DNA of 22,323 nt, from positions 1 to 22,323 of the forward strand of contig JAFAWJ010000952.1 in the NCBI GenBank assembly GCA_019242065.1. The letters run 5' to 3'. The position numbers and the translations under genes are program-made. Of this stretch, positions 1-8,666 are shown piece after piece (the first letter of the stretch is position 1; each line of letters opens with the position of its first letter). The stretch is from Chloroflexota bacterium. GTDB lineage: Bacteria > Chloroflexota > UBA6077 > CF-72. The notes below the pieces were generated by a model that was not told where the DNA came from, did not search any database, and saw nothing but the letters and a program-made list of their open reading frames with translations.

Positions 1-2
1 CC

Positions 3-860
3 GGCATTGGGGCGCTGTGGCAGAGTCCGTTGTTCGGGTTACCGCCGGATCGTCTGTACACGGTCACGATCAACGCCGACAGCGGTGGCGCGGTCAGCGA
101 CCTGGAGGCCGACGGATCGATTCGGGTCGTCGCCGCGCGCACGTCTGCGCCCCTGCGCGGCACCACGCTCCTGCCGGGCGCGACGTGTTTTGTCGCCGCC
201 GATAATGCGGAGGTGGTCGCACAGCACGAGGCGGTGGCGTTGTGGCAGGCCGCGGCGAGTCGCGTCCCGCAGCCGGGTAAGACATGGGTTGCGCTGCTCA
301 TTCTCGCGTCGGTGGTGGTCGCGGGGTCGTTTGGGTTGGCGCCGGTCGAGCTCGCAGCTTCGGCCGGCGCGGTGCTCATGGTGCTCACCGGCGTGCTCAC
401 GCCAGGGGCGGCGGCGCGGGCGCTGGACATGCAACTGCTCTTCATCCTGGCGGGCTCGATTGGCCTCGGCGCGATCGTGATCAGCAGCGGGCTGGCCGAC
501 GTCATCGCCGACGCGATCCGCACCGCCTCGGGCGGCAATACCGCGCTGGTGGTGATCGTCTTTGCCGTGGCCACCACCGTGATGACGAATTTCGTGACCA
601 ATGCGGCCACGGCCTCGATTCTCACGCCGGTGGGCGTTGGCATTGCCACCGAGCTTGGGATCAGTCCGGTGATCCTGCTGGCGCTGATCGGGACGTGCGT
701 GTCGTTCACGTTTATCAATCCACTCAGCCATCAGACGAACATGATGGTGATGCGGCCTGGGGGCTACACGCTGCGCTCGTTCGCCATGTTCGGCGTGCCG
801 GTGCTGCTCGGCTCTTTGGCCACGGCGTGCGCGGTCGCCTACCTGCTGCTGCGCGGCTAG
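3..860 (+). CDS. SLC13/DASS-type anion permease, C-terminal part (5' truncated)
   Basis: The reading frame is open from the window edge, so this is the last 285 or so residues of a longer inner-membrane transporter. It begins in a soluble segment resembling a TrkA-C (RCK_C) domain, a small beta-rich module often inserted between the two membrane halves of bacterial SLC13/CitT-like permeases. About five hydrophobic segments follow. Two family signatures are visible: TNFVTNAATASILTPVGV, equivalent to the T-N-N-A-A helical-hairpin motif, and FINPLSHQTNMMVMRPGGY, equivalent to the P-x-G-x-Q-T-N-L-M-V-x-G-P-G-G-Y motif near the C terminus. Members of this family are Na+-coupled dicarboxylate, sulfate or related anion carriers; substrate cannot be read from this fragment. 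It ends 14 bp from the convergent TetR gene. Confidence 0.88.
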   Translation, partial: GIGALWQSPLFGLPPDRLYTVTINADSGGAVSDLEADGSIRVVAARTSAPLRGTTLLPGATCFVAADNAEVVAQHEAVALWQAAASRVPQPGKTWVALLILASVVVAGSFGLAPVELAASAGAVLMVLTGVLTPGAAARALDMQLLFILAGSIGLGAIVISSGLADVIADAIRTASGGNTALVVIVFAVATTVMTNFVTNAATASILTPVGVGIATELGISPVILLALIGTCVSFTFINPLSHQTNMMVMRPGGYTLRSFAMFGVPVLLGSLATACAVAYLLLRG

Positions 861-874
861 CTGGTTGGAAACAC

Positions 875-1570
875 TTAGAGGCCCAGGGAGTCCAGCATCA
901 GGTCCATCTCGTAGTCGAAGAGGGCGTCGAAGTTTTCGACGACGTTGTGGAGGTGGCCGAACAGCTCCAGGCTGATCGAGCCCAGCAGTTGGGTCCAGGC
1001 AGCGAGGACACCCGCGAGTTGGGGCTCGGGGACCGACGGGAAGGATTCGGCCCGCAGGCGCGCCAGGTCGGCGGCGAGGTCGGCGGAGAGGGGCCGGCCG
1101 ACGGGCAGGGGCGGCGATTGGGCCAGCCGCTCGCGCAGGACCTCGACCAGGACCAGCGCCACGCGGGCGGCGGGTGAGACGGTATCGAGCGGAGCGCGAT
1201 AGTCGGGCAGCGGGCTGCCATAGATGAGCGCGTACTGGTCGGGATGCGCCCGCGCCCAGGCGCGCATGGATCGACACACGCTCAGCCATTGCTGGCGGGG
1301 CGACTGGTCGCGACAGGCAGCGCGTGTTTTTTCGGCCTGTTCGCCGACGGCGTCGTAGGCGTCGACGATGAGCGCGGTGAGCAGGTCGTCGCGGCTGGGG
1401 TAGTAGCGGTAGATGGCCGAGGAGACGATGTGCAGGTCGCGGGCGATCTGGCGCAGGGAGAGGTTGGCGGGGCCGCCGTCGTGCAACTGGCGCAGGGCGA
1501 GTTTTTTGATGTGGCGGAGCATCTGGGCGCGGGCGCCTTCGCGGATGGAGTGGGCGGTGACGCGGGGCAC
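875..1570 (-). CDS. TetR-family repressor with WHG-type C-terminal domain
   Basis: This 231-residue protein has a typical TetR N-terminal helix-turn-helix (LSLRQIARDLHIVSSAIYRY followed by the PSRDDLLTAL helix). Its ligand-binding half carries the HPDQYALIYGSPLPDYRAP stretch characteristic of the WHG/TetR_C_33 domain. The frame stays open upstream to 1687, but the first usable start next to the DNA-binding domain is GTG at 1570. The longer version would run through a promoter and operator, so I reject it. No strong Shine-Dalgarno is visible. It is transcribed divergently from the predicted deazaflavin-dependent oxidoreductase gene, and the shared region holds two identical 13-bp palindromes, which are the likely operators for this protein. 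The ligand is unknown. Family call is firm; the target is inferred from position. Confidence 0.9.
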   Translation of the reverse strand: MPRVTAHSIREGARAQMLRHIKKLALRQLHDGGPANLSLRQIARDLHIVSSAIYRYYPSRDDLLTALIVDAYDAVGEQAEKTRAACRDQSPRQQWLSVCRSMRAWARAHPDQYALIYGSPLPDYRAPLDTVSPAARVALVLVEVLRERLAQSPPLPVGRPLSADLAADLARLRAESFPSVPEPQLAGVLAAWTQLLGSISLELFGHLHNVVENFDALFDYEMDLMLDSLGL

Positions 1571-1613
1571 GGCGGCGAGTGTCGCACGTGGATGAGATCG
1601 ATGTCCACAGGAG

Positions 1614-1626
1614 AGAGCAGTGCTCT
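1614..1626. promoter_or_regulatory. TetR operator copy 1, AGAGCA-N-TGCTCT
   Basis: A perfect 13-bp palindrome AGAGCAGTGCTCT with a single central base. It touches the -35 element of the promoter reading rightward (TTGACG, 1626-1631) and lies in the leader of the TetR gene. An identical half-site pair occurs 58 bp away. Binding here would block both directions. Palindromes are seen directly; the assignment to the adjacent TetR protein is inference. Confidence 0.75.
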
Positions 1627-1654
1627 TGACGGATTCAAGCCCAGGTGGCATACT
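1626..1654 (+). promoter_or_regulatory. Sigma-70-like promoter for the predicted F420-type oxidoreductase
   Basis: TTGACG at 1626-1631 and CATACT at 1649-1654 are separated by exactly 17 bp, giving five of six -35 and four of six -10 consensus bases. Transcription would begin near 1661, just ahead of the second operator at 1672-1684. The promoter is thus bracketed by two repressor sites, a standard TetR autoregulatory arrangement. Confidence 0.65.
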
Positions 1655-1671
1655 CGGCTCATCGGAATTAG

Positions 1672-1684
1672 AGAGCACTGCTCT
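1672..1684. promoter_or_regulatory. TetR operator copy 2, AGAGCA-N-TGCTCT
   Basis: AGAGCACTGCTCT is the reverse complement of copy 1 and equally perfect. Its centre is 58 bp from the first, about five and a half helical turns. It lies just downstream of the predicted transcription start for the oxidoreductase, where a bound repressor would block initiation or early elongation. Confidence 0.75.
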
Positions 1685-1711
1685 CACTCAAGAACGGAGG
1701 TCACCACTCAC

Positions 1712-2226
1712 GTGCACAGCTCCACCACTCCCACCTCCTCAACCGACGGCGTCTCCTCCGCCAATCATGCTTCCGGCGCAGCTTCCCGCTCCGTTCCGGT
1801 CGACTGGGTTTCCCGCCGCGTCTTCAACCCCCTCGTCCGCACCCTCACCAGCTGGGGCATCAGCCTATACGGCTCGCGCATCCTGGCCGTCCGTGGCCGC
1901 ACCTCGGGTCAGGTACGCACCACCGTCGTCAATCCCCTCGACTATGCGGGCGCCCGCTATCTCGTCGCCCCACGTGGCACGACCCAGTGGGTCCGCAACC
2001 TGCGCGTCAGTCAGACCGCCGAGTTGCGCCTGGGACGTCGCCGCGAGGTGCTGCACGCCACGGAACTGGCCGACGCCGACAAGGTCGAGGTGCTGCGCGC
2101 GTACCTGCGTCGCTGGCGGTGGGAGGTCGGCCAGTTCTTCCAGGGCGTCGGGCCCGATGCGCCGGACAGTGAACTGGCCCGCATCGCGCCCGAGTATCCC
2201 ATCTTTCGCCTGACCCCACCGCCGGC

Positions 2227-2236
<10 letters not shown>
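1712..2236 (+). CDS. Deazaflavin (F420)-dependent nitroreductase-family protein
   Basis: A 174-residue protein matching the Ddn-like split beta-barrel family. Recognisable features are the ILAVRGRTSGQVRTTVVNPL strand pair, the YLVAPRGTTQWVRNLRVS segment that in relatives contacts cofactor F420, and the C-terminal YPIFRL. Relatives use reduced F420 to reduce nitro compounds, quinones or other acceptors. About 30 Ser/Thr/Pro-rich residues precede the domain. The GTG at 1712 is chosen because GGAGG (1696-1700) precedes it by 11 bases and it lies just after the operator-controlled promoter. Its stop overlaps the stop of the convergent MacB-type gene by 10 bp. Physiological substrate is unknown; the TetR partner suggests induction by a small lipophilic compound. 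Confidence 0.85.
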
Positions 2237-3495
<1,259 letters not shown>

Positions 3496-3537
3496 GCCAG
3501 GTCCTTCACAAATCCCCTTCAGCATCGGTCACGATCC

Positions 3538-3586
3538 TTGGAAACGCCTGAGAGTTAAATGGGACAGTCATTTCATCAGTTTCCAA
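3538..3586. repeat. 8-bp inverted repeat upstream of the MacB-type permease
   Basis: TTGGAAAC at 3538-3545 and GTTTCCAA at 3579-3586 are exact reverse complements separated by 33 bp. They lie in the only region that can hold the permease promoter, suggesting paired half-sites for a regulator. The separation is long for a terminator hairpin. No clean -35/-10 pair was found between them. Confidence 0.4.
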
Positions 3587-3610
3587 TATTGCATCGGCAC
3601 ACTGGCGGGT

Positions 3611-3790
3611 ATGAACCAGTCACAACGCATTGACCTGCGGCGATCGCCGGCGGGTCGACAGATCCGCATGCTGCGCCGCGACGAACCCGGAGCGTGTGAG
3701 GCCGCCGAGGCCGGCTCCGATCAGGTACCAGCCAAGATCGATACTCCCGAGGCACACGGGATCGGGCGCTACCTGCGCCGTCTCAAGTAA
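3611..3790 (+). CDS. Possible small ORF, 59 residues, function unknown
   Basis: An ATG frame just after GGCGGGT encodes a short, charged, Arg- and Glu/Ala-rich peptide ending GIGRYLRRLK. It has no signal peptide, membrane segment or recognisable motif. It lies in the right place for a leader or an independent small gene before the glucosidase. GC-rich DNA produces such frames by chance, so this is only a candidate. Presence in related genomes would be the deciding evidence. Confidence 0.18.
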   Translation: MNQSQRIDLRRSPAGRQIRMLRRDEPGACEAAEAGSDQVPAKIDTPEAHGIGRYLRRLK

Positions 3791-3916
3791 CGCCGTCTAC
3801 AATCGATGCTATGCTGATGGACCCGAGGTTTGACGTGCTGAGCCCCTGGGCCATTCGCTGATGAGAACGTATCGCGACTACGTACCCAACTATCTGCGCT
3901 ACTGAGCTCACCCCAG

Positions 3917-6076
3917 GTGGCAGACACAACCCACACCGCGCGGCGCCGACGGGAGCCGATCCCGCTCCATGACCGCTCCTCCGTGCAGCGGGTTCTCCAG
4001 CCGGTGGTGGCCAAGCACGGCGCCCTGTTCTTACTGTGTGCCGACAATGGCGACGTCGAGGAGCATACGGACCAGGGCCTGTATTTCCACGACATGCGTT
4101 TTCTCAGTGCCTGCACGCTGCGACTGAACGGCCAGCTGCCCGTGGCGCTGCTGGCGGATGCGAGCGCGGGCAACCGCATCCTGTTCGAGTTGACGAACCT
4201 CGATATGTGCGACGAATCCGGTGAGGTCCGTTTGCCCAAAGAGACGCTCGTGCTTCGGCGAGATCGCACGCTGGGCGACGATCTGACGGAGTCGATCAGC
4301 GTCCAGAATTACGGCCGCGAAGCCGCCGATCTCTGCCTGCAGCTGCGCTACGCGGCCGACTTCGAAGACATGTTCGTCGTGCGCGGCATGCACCCCGGCA
4401 AACGCGGCTCGCTGCATCAACCGACGTGGGACGGGTCGCGCCTGGCTTTCCGCTACGACGGTGCGGACGGCGTCGCACGCACCACCATGCTGCACTTCAG
4501 TCGCGCACCCGATGCGCACGACGACGGTGAACTGACGTACGCGCTGCACATCGAGCCACGCCAGGCGTGGGAGCTGAAGATCACCTGCGTGTTGCAGCAC
4601 GCCGGGCGGGACGGACTCGAAAGCCAACCCAGCCAGACCGCACGCCAGGACCAGGGCTCGCTTGGCGGCGTCACGCGCGTCGAGACCGATAACCAGTTGT
4701 TCAACACCATTCTCGACCGCTCGTTGCTCGACCTGCGCATGCTGTCCATGCGCGAGAAAAACGAGACGTTCTTTGCCGCCGGCGTGCCGTGGTACGTGGC
4801 GCTGTTCGGACGCGACAGCCTGGTGACGGCGATCGAGATGGCCGCGTTCGAGCCACTGGTGAGCGCCAACACGCTGCGCGTCCTGGCCCGCCATCAGGGC
4901 ACGCGCGTCGACGACTTCCGCGACGAGCAGCCGGGCAAGATTCTGCACGAGCTGCGCTTCGACGAGCTTGCGAACCTGGGCGAGATTCCGCAAACGCCGT
5001 ATTACGGAAGTGTCGACAGCACGCCGTTGTTCCTGGTGGTGCTTGGCGTGCACTCGGCCTGGAGTGGCACGCTGGATCTGTTCCGGGAATTACGCGACCC
5101 GGTGCGTGCCGCGCTGGAGTGGATCGATCGGTATGGGGACTCCGACGGGGATGGCTTCGTCGACTACCGGAGTCGTTCGCCGAGCGGGGCGCGCAACCAG
5201 GGTTGGAAAGACTCCGGCAATGGCATCGTCATGGAGGATGGCCAGCTGGCGGAACCGCCGATTGCGCTACCGGAGGTTCAGGGCGACGTCTACCTGGCGT
5301 GGTGCTTGCTGGCGGACCTGTTCGAGCGGGATGGCGACACGGGAATGGCCGAGGAACTGCGTCTGAAGGCGCAGCGGCTGTGCGCTGCATTCAACGCGCA
5401 GTTCTGGCTGGCGGATGACAACTATTTTGCATTGTGTCGCCAGGCGGATGGGCGGTTTTCACACAGCGTCGCGTCGAATGCGGCGCACGCGCTGTGGACC
5501 GGGATCGTCGATCCGGCGCGTGCGGGCGCGGTGGTGGAGCGCGTGCTGCGGCCGGACATGTTTTCGGGCTGGGGGGTGCGCACTCTGTCTGCCGAGGACC
5601 GTGCCTATAACCCGGTCGACTATCAGCTCGGCAGTGTGTGGCCGCACGACAACGCGATGATCGTGGCGGGGATGCAGCGCTACGGATTCAGCCAGGCGGC
5701 TGGGCGCGTGTTTACGGCGATCATGCAGGCGGCGGCTGAGTTCGAGCAGTTCCGTTTGCCGGAGGTGTTCGCGGGTCACGATCGGCGTCTTTCACGCAAG
5801 CCGGTCAAGTATCCGGTCGCGTGCAATCCGCAGGCGTGGGCGGCGGGCACGCTTCCGTTCATGCTCAGCAGCATGCTGGGGCTGCAGCCTGACGCGTTCA
5901 ACCGTCGGCTGCGGGTGCGCCACGCGTGGCTGCCGGAGTGGCTGAACTGGGTGCACGTGCGCGGCTTGCGGGTGGGTGAGGCGGAGGTTGACCTGCGGTA
6001 CGAGCGCAGGGGCGAGCTCACGGTGGTGGCGGTGAGCCGCAAACACGGGGACCTGCTGGTGAGCGTCGAAACCTGA
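3917..6076 (+). CDS. Amylo-alpha-1,6-glucosidase-type protein (GDE_N_bis + GDE_C)
   Basis: A 719-residue cytoplasmic protein. Roughly residues 30-250 match the beta-sandwich GDE_N_bis domain (DQGLYFHDMRFLSACTLRLN). Residues about 280-690 form an (alpha/alpha)6 glycosidase barrel of the glycogen-debranching type. Visible barrel motifs are PWYVALFGRDSLVTA (near 296), EQPGKILHELR, YYGSVDSTPLFL, NQGWKDSGNG (near 430, containing the acidic residue usually taken as catalytic), LGSVWPHDN (near 573) and the LPEVFAG stretch. Relatives remove alpha-1,6 branch residues from glycogen or act on related oligosaccharides, and some act on glucosylated small metabolites, so exact substrate is open. The GTG start has only weak ribosome-binding context (CCCAGGTGG). 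A shorter barrel homologue follows on the same strand. Confidence 0.88.
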   Translation: MADTTHTARRRREPIPLHDRSSVQRVLQPVVAKHGALFLLCADNGDVEEHTDQGLYFHDMRFLSACTLRLNGQLPVALLADASAGNRILFELTNLDMCDESGEVRLPKETLVLRRDRTLGDDLTESISVQNYGREAADLCLQLRYAADFEDMFVVRGMHPGKRGSLHQPTWDGSRLAFRYDGADGVARTTMLHFSRAPDAHDDGELTYALHIEPRQAWELKITCVLQHAGRDGLESQPSQTARQDQGSLGGVTRVETDNQLFNTILDRSLLDLRMLSMREKNETFFAAGVPWYVALFGRDSLVTAIEMAAFEPLVSANTLRVLARHQGTRVDDFRDEQPGKILHELRFDELANLGEIPQTPYYGSVDSTPLFLVVLGVHSAWSGTLDLFRELRDPVRAALEWIDRYGDSDGDGFVDYRSRSPSGARNQGWKDSGNGIVMEDGQLAEPPIALPEVQGDVYLAWCLLADLFERDGDTGMAEELRLKAQRLCAAFNAQFWLADDNYFALCRQADGRFSHSVASNAAHALWTGIVDPARAGAVVERVLRPDMFSGWGVRTLSAEDRAYNPVDYQLGSVWPHDNAMIVAGMQRYGFSQAAGRVFTAIMQAAAEFEQFRLPEVFAGHDRRLSRKPVKYPVACNPQAWAAGTLPFMLSSMLGLQPDAFNRRLRVRHAWLPEWLNWVHVRGLRVGEAEVDLRYERRGELTVVAVSRKHGDLLVSVET

Positions 6077-6083
6077 GCTGAGG

Positions 6084-6107
6084 GTATCGAGCGACCGGAG
6101 TCGATAC
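6084..6107. repeat. 7-bp inverted repeat after the glucosidase stop
   Basis: GTATCGA (6084-6090) and TCGATAC (6101-6107) are perfect arms around a 10-base loop, eight bases beyond the stop codon. There is no T-run after it, so it is at best a weak terminator, or a regulatory dyad for the next gene. Confidence 0.35.
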
Positions 6108-6150
6108 ACGGCCGTAACGCGAAATCCACACGGGGTGACGAGATTGGGTT

Positions 6151-6175
6151 TATAAGAAAGACCTAACTAGAGGTC
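6151..6175 (+). promoter_or_regulatory. TATAAG box and hairpin covering the ribosome-binding site
   Basis: TATAAG at 6151-6156 is a possible -10 box without an obvious -35. Directly after it, GACCT (6160-6164) and AGGTC (6171-6175) can pair around AACTAG. The right arm contains most of the AGAGG Shine-Dalgarno (6169-6173), nine bases before the ATG at 6183. Pairing would hide the ribosome-binding site, a possible weak translational control. Confidence 0.3.
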
Positions 6176-6182
6176 GGGCCCA

Positions 6183-7541
6183 ATGGTTGTGCCAGCTCTC
6201 ACTCTTAACGCCTCAACGGGCATCGACATCGATGCTCTCGTCAGAACCCTCTGCGAGCTTGGGCGCGTCGAGCGGCTCGAGGAGCTCGGCGCCGGCGGGC
6301 CGCTGATCGCCTCGGCGGGCGCCGACAGCCTATTCCACTGTCTGTTCGGCCGCGACGCCCTGCGCATGGCCCTGGACCTGCTGGAGGATTTCCCGGCGGT
6401 CGCGCACGCCACGCTCGTCGAGCTGGCGCGACTGCAGGGCGTCCGTCACCATCCGCGCGGCGAGGAAGAGCCGGGCCGTATCCTGCACGAGCACCGCTTT
6501 CCCGACGACCCGCACGGCGCGCGCCTCGGTCAGGACTGGGACTTTCCGTACTACGGCGCGGTCGACACCACGCCGCTGTGGATCAACCTGCTGGTCGCCT
6601 ACTGTCAGGAAACAGCCAGCCTGGCGATTCTCGACGAGCCCATCACGGATCGCGCCTGGCGGCACATCACGCTGTTCGACAGCCTGCTGGTGGCGGTGGA
6701 CTGGCTGCTGCGGCGCCTGGAGGACCCGAGCGGTGGTGGCTACCTCTGGGTGCGCCGCATGTCGAGCAACGGCATTGCCAACCAGGTCTGGGAGGACTCC
6801 GGTGACTCGTATTACCATGCCGACGGGCGGCTGTTGGATTTCACGCGCGCGTATGCGCCGGTCAGCGTCCAGGGGCTGGCGTACGATGCGCTGCTGGGCG
6901 CCGCGGATCTGATCGAGCGCTCGGCCACATTTGGCCTGTCGATCGATGGGCACCACCTGCGCGAGCGGGCCGCTGATCTGCGGACCCGCACGCTGGCCCA
7001 CTTCTGGCAAGCGGACCTCGGCACCTTCGCACAGGCGCTCACGTTCGAGCCTGATGGACTCCAGCGTCCAGCCCGCGTCGTGGCTTCGAGTCCAGGTCAC
7101 TTGCTGGCGAGTCGACTCCTGGATGGCGACGACGCGGCCAGCCTACGCGATCGACTGGCCGCGCGGCTGATGGAGCCGGATCTGCTGGCCTGCGCAGGGA
7201 TCCGCACCAAATCGACGACGGCCGCACGCTTTCGAGCCGGCGCCTACCACAATGGTTCGACCTGGCCATGGGATACGGGCGTGATCGCCGACGGGCTGCG
7301 GCGACACGGCTACGTGGCGCAAGCGGATGAGCTGGACTCGCGCATCCTGACCGCCTGCGCGCGCGTCGGCGGGTTTCCGGAGTTCTTCCGCGGGGACGAC
7401 CGTGCCTGTGCGTCGGTCAATTCGGTCACGCTGGACGAGATCGTGGACGGGGTTGTCAATCGCGTCGAGCAACCGCCGCAAGCGCGACAAGGCTGGACGG
7501 TGACCCGCGTCTGGCGGATTCTCCGCTCGCCGCGCGGCTGA
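6183..7541 (+). CDS. GDE_C-type (alpha/alpha)6 glycosidase without N-terminal sandwich domain
   Basis: A 452-residue protein homologous to the barrel half of the preceding gene. Matched motifs in the same order are LFGRDALRMAL (near residue 55), EEPGRILHEHR, PYYGAVDTTPLW, NQVWEDSGDS (near 203), GSTWPWDTG (near 358) and GGFPEFFRG. The acidic residue in the W-x-D-S-G motif and the W-P-x-D motif are retained, so it is probably active. It lacks the roughly 270-residue N-terminal region of its neighbour. ATG 6183 follows AGAGG at good spacing. It probably acts with the upstream enzyme on alpha-glucan or glucosylated metabolites; the differing SSGN/DS segments suggest a different substrate. It starts 106 bp after the upstream gene, so it may be co-transcribed or use its own TATAAG box. 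Confidence 0.85.
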   Translation: MVVPALTLNASTGIDIDALVRTLCELGRVERLEELGAGGPLIASAGADSLFHCLFGRDALRMALDLLEDFPAVAHATLVELARLQGVRHHPRGEEEPGRILHEHRFPDDPHGARLGQDWDFPYYGAVDTTPLWINLLVAYCQETASLAILDEPITDRAWRHITLFDSLLVAVDWLLRRLEDPSGGGYLWVRRMSSNGIANQVWEDSGDSYYHADGRLLDFTRAYAPVSVQGLAYDALLGAADLIERSATFGLSIDGHHLRERAADLRTRTLAHFWQADLGTFAQALTFEPDGLQRPARVVASSPGHLLASRLLDGDDAASLRDRLAARLMEPDLLACAGIRTKSTTAARFRAGAYHNGSTWPWDTGVIADGLRRHGYVAQADELDSRILTACARVGGFPEFFRGDDRACASVNSVTLDEIVDGVVNRVEQPPQARQGWTVTRVWRILRSPRG

Positions 7542-7579
7542 GCGACTCACCGATTCGAACAGGGTCTTACACTGGATAC

Positions 7580-7795
7580 ATGCCAGACAGCGTCTATCGC
7601 GTCACGCAGATCATCGGCACCAGCACCGAGACGTGGGAAGCGGCCGTACGCAATGCGGTGGAGACGGCGGCGAAGACAGTGCGCGACCTGCGGGTCGCGG
7701 AGGTCGACAGGCTCGACGTCACCATTGAAAACGGCAGGGTGACCTCGTATCGGGCCAAAGTGAACATCTCGTTCAAGTACGAAACTGGCGACTGA
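7580..7795 (+). CDS. Dodecin
   Basis: A 71-residue protein with the full dodecin pattern: VYRVTQIIGTSTETWEAAV at the N terminus, AVETAAKTVRDLRVAEV in the middle helix, and YRAKVNISFKYE as the last strand. Dodecins form hollow dodecamers that bind flavins (FMN or riboflavin), buffering free flavin and protecting it from light. The conserved Trp (residue 19), which stacks on the isoalloxazine ring in relatives, is present. TACACT at 7568-7573 sits seven bases before the ATG at 7580, so a leaderless transcript is possible, although no good -35 is seen. It sits between glycosidase and small-protein genes; no functional link is evident. Confidence 0.93.
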   Translation: MPDSVYRVTQIIGTSTETWEAAVRNAVETAAKTVRDLRVAEVDRLDVTIENGRVTSYRAKVNISFKYETGD

Positions 7796-7874
7796 GAGGA
7801 CGTTCACGAGGGGCAGATTCCAAGCCGCGCTTAAGGTGGGCGATGGAGAGTGACGGTACTCAGGAACCACGCCC

Positions 7875-8165
7875 ATGCCCATCTCAGAGGTGAATCACCA
7901 ACTCGAACTGTCGTCAGGCCGCCTGGATGTTGTCGAGCTGCGGCACCAGCTCGACGTGCTCGTCAGAGCTTCAGAATCGCTGCGTGCCCATCTTGAAGAG
8001 GAGCGCGACCAGGCCACGCGGCGCGGTGACGCGTCGGCCGCGCGGGCGCTGGAGCGAGGGGTGCTGCAGGTGACACGCGTGCGCAACGAAGTGTCGTGTG
8101 CGTGTCACGAGCTCGACCCGGTGGTGGCGCCGGCACCGCCCCGCTACGCACGCCACGCCGCCTGA
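7875..8165 (+). CDS. Small helical protein of unknown function
   Basis: A 96-residue product starting at ATG 7875 with AGGA nine bases upstream. Residues about 8-80 are dominated by Leu/Val at heptad-like spacing with many Arg and Glu (VVELRHQLDVLVRASESLRA, ERDQATRRGD), predicting a long helix or short coiled coil. Two Cys (SCACH) lie near residue 79, and a Pro/Ala tail follows. No signal peptide or membrane segment is seen. I recognise no family. The small convergent gap to the MaoC gene and the ribosome-binding site favour a real gene over chance. Confidence 0.5.
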   Translation: MPISEVNHQLELSSGRLDVVELRHQLDVLVRASESLRAHLEEERDQATRRGDASAARALERGVLQVTRVRNEVSCACHELDPVVAPAPPRYARHAA

Positions 8166-8243
8166 GGAGGCGGGACTCAGGTCGGTGGTCCTCGAGTTCG
8201 ACCCCGCCAAGGGGGGCTGGCGGAGGTTGTCGACGGACGAAGG

Positions 8244-8666
8244 TCAGGGTTCGAGCTCGACGCGCGCGTTGCCCAGAGTCGTTTTATGGTCTTGGTCGTC
8301 TTCGCCCCAGATTTCCAATTCGGCGATGCCGCCGCCGGTTTCTGTATTCGGCTGCAGGGAGAGGATCTTGCCCCTCAGGTGATACGGGCGGTTGGGCTCG
8401 TCGATGCCGCGATAGGAGGCCTCGATGTGGCGGACGAAGCCGTTCGGGCCGGCCCAGCTCTGGACCAGCTCGCCCAGCCAACCGGCTTTCAGCAGCCCGT
8501 GCAGGATCACGCCCGGCAGACCGGCGCCTTCGGCAAACGGCCGGTCGTAATGGATCTCGTAAAAGTCGCCGGAGGCTCCTGCGTACTGGACCAGCTGTCG
8601 CGTCGTCGGATGCTTGGTCAGCACCGGCAGCTCGTCGCCGACGCTCACTTGAGAAAAGCGCGTCAT
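8244..8666 (-). CDS. MaoC-type hot-dog dehydratase/hydratase, catalytic subunit
   Basis: A 140-residue single hot-dog protein. The hydratase-2 motif reads YAGASGDFYEIHYD, keeping the catalytic Asp34 and His39 of (R)-specific enoyl-CoA hydratases. The following PGVILHGL matches the family's G-x-x-x-H-G segment. It would add water to a trans-2-enoyl-CoA (or remove it from the 3-hydroxy form). The ATG overlaps the stop of the upstream MaoC gene by four bases (ATGA), so translation is probably coupled. The upstream partner lacks the catalytic His. The pair resembles the two-subunit dehydratases of the mycobacterial HadAB type and the two halves of hydratase 2 in MFE-2. Confidence 0.9.
   Translation of the reverse strand: MTRFSQVSVGDELPVLTKHPTTRQLVQYAGASGDFYEIHYDRPFAEGAGLPGVILHGLLKAGWLGELVQSWAGPNGFVRHIEASYRGIDEPNRPYHLRGKILSLQPNTETGGGIAELEIWGEDDQDHKTTLGNARVELEP

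Larger units (their letters stand above)
3526..3916. other. 391-bp interval without a confident gene
   Basis: This divergent interval separates the MacB-type permease from the glucosidase. It contains the inverted repeat at 3538-3586, a possible -10 box TACAAT at 3798-3803 reading right, and TTGACG at 3830-3835. Two short open frames lie on the plus strand: a 59-codon one at 3611-3790 and a 14-codon one at 3861-3905. I see no tRNA cloverleaf or mobile-element end. Local base composition is slightly more A+T-rich than flanking genes near 3540-3600, as expected for a promoter. Confidence 0.6.

Noticed and set aside
39..1289. A 416-codon minus-strand frame across the permease and TetR genes
   Set aside because: It is highly Arg/Pro-rich without any domain, and lies over two recognised genes.
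1571..1687. Longer N terminus for the TetR protein from an ATG at 1687
   Set aside because: It would translate through both the promoter and an operator, and the extra residues do not resemble the family.
4031..5053. A 340-codon minus-strand frame opposite the glucosidase
   Set aside because: This is antisense of a gene with many catalytic motifs, with no motif of its own.
8161..8181. CCTGAG/CTCAGG hairpin at the end of the small helical protein gene as a terminator
   Set aside because: The stem is only six bp, includes the stop codon and has no T-run. I see no solid terminator in that convergent gap.
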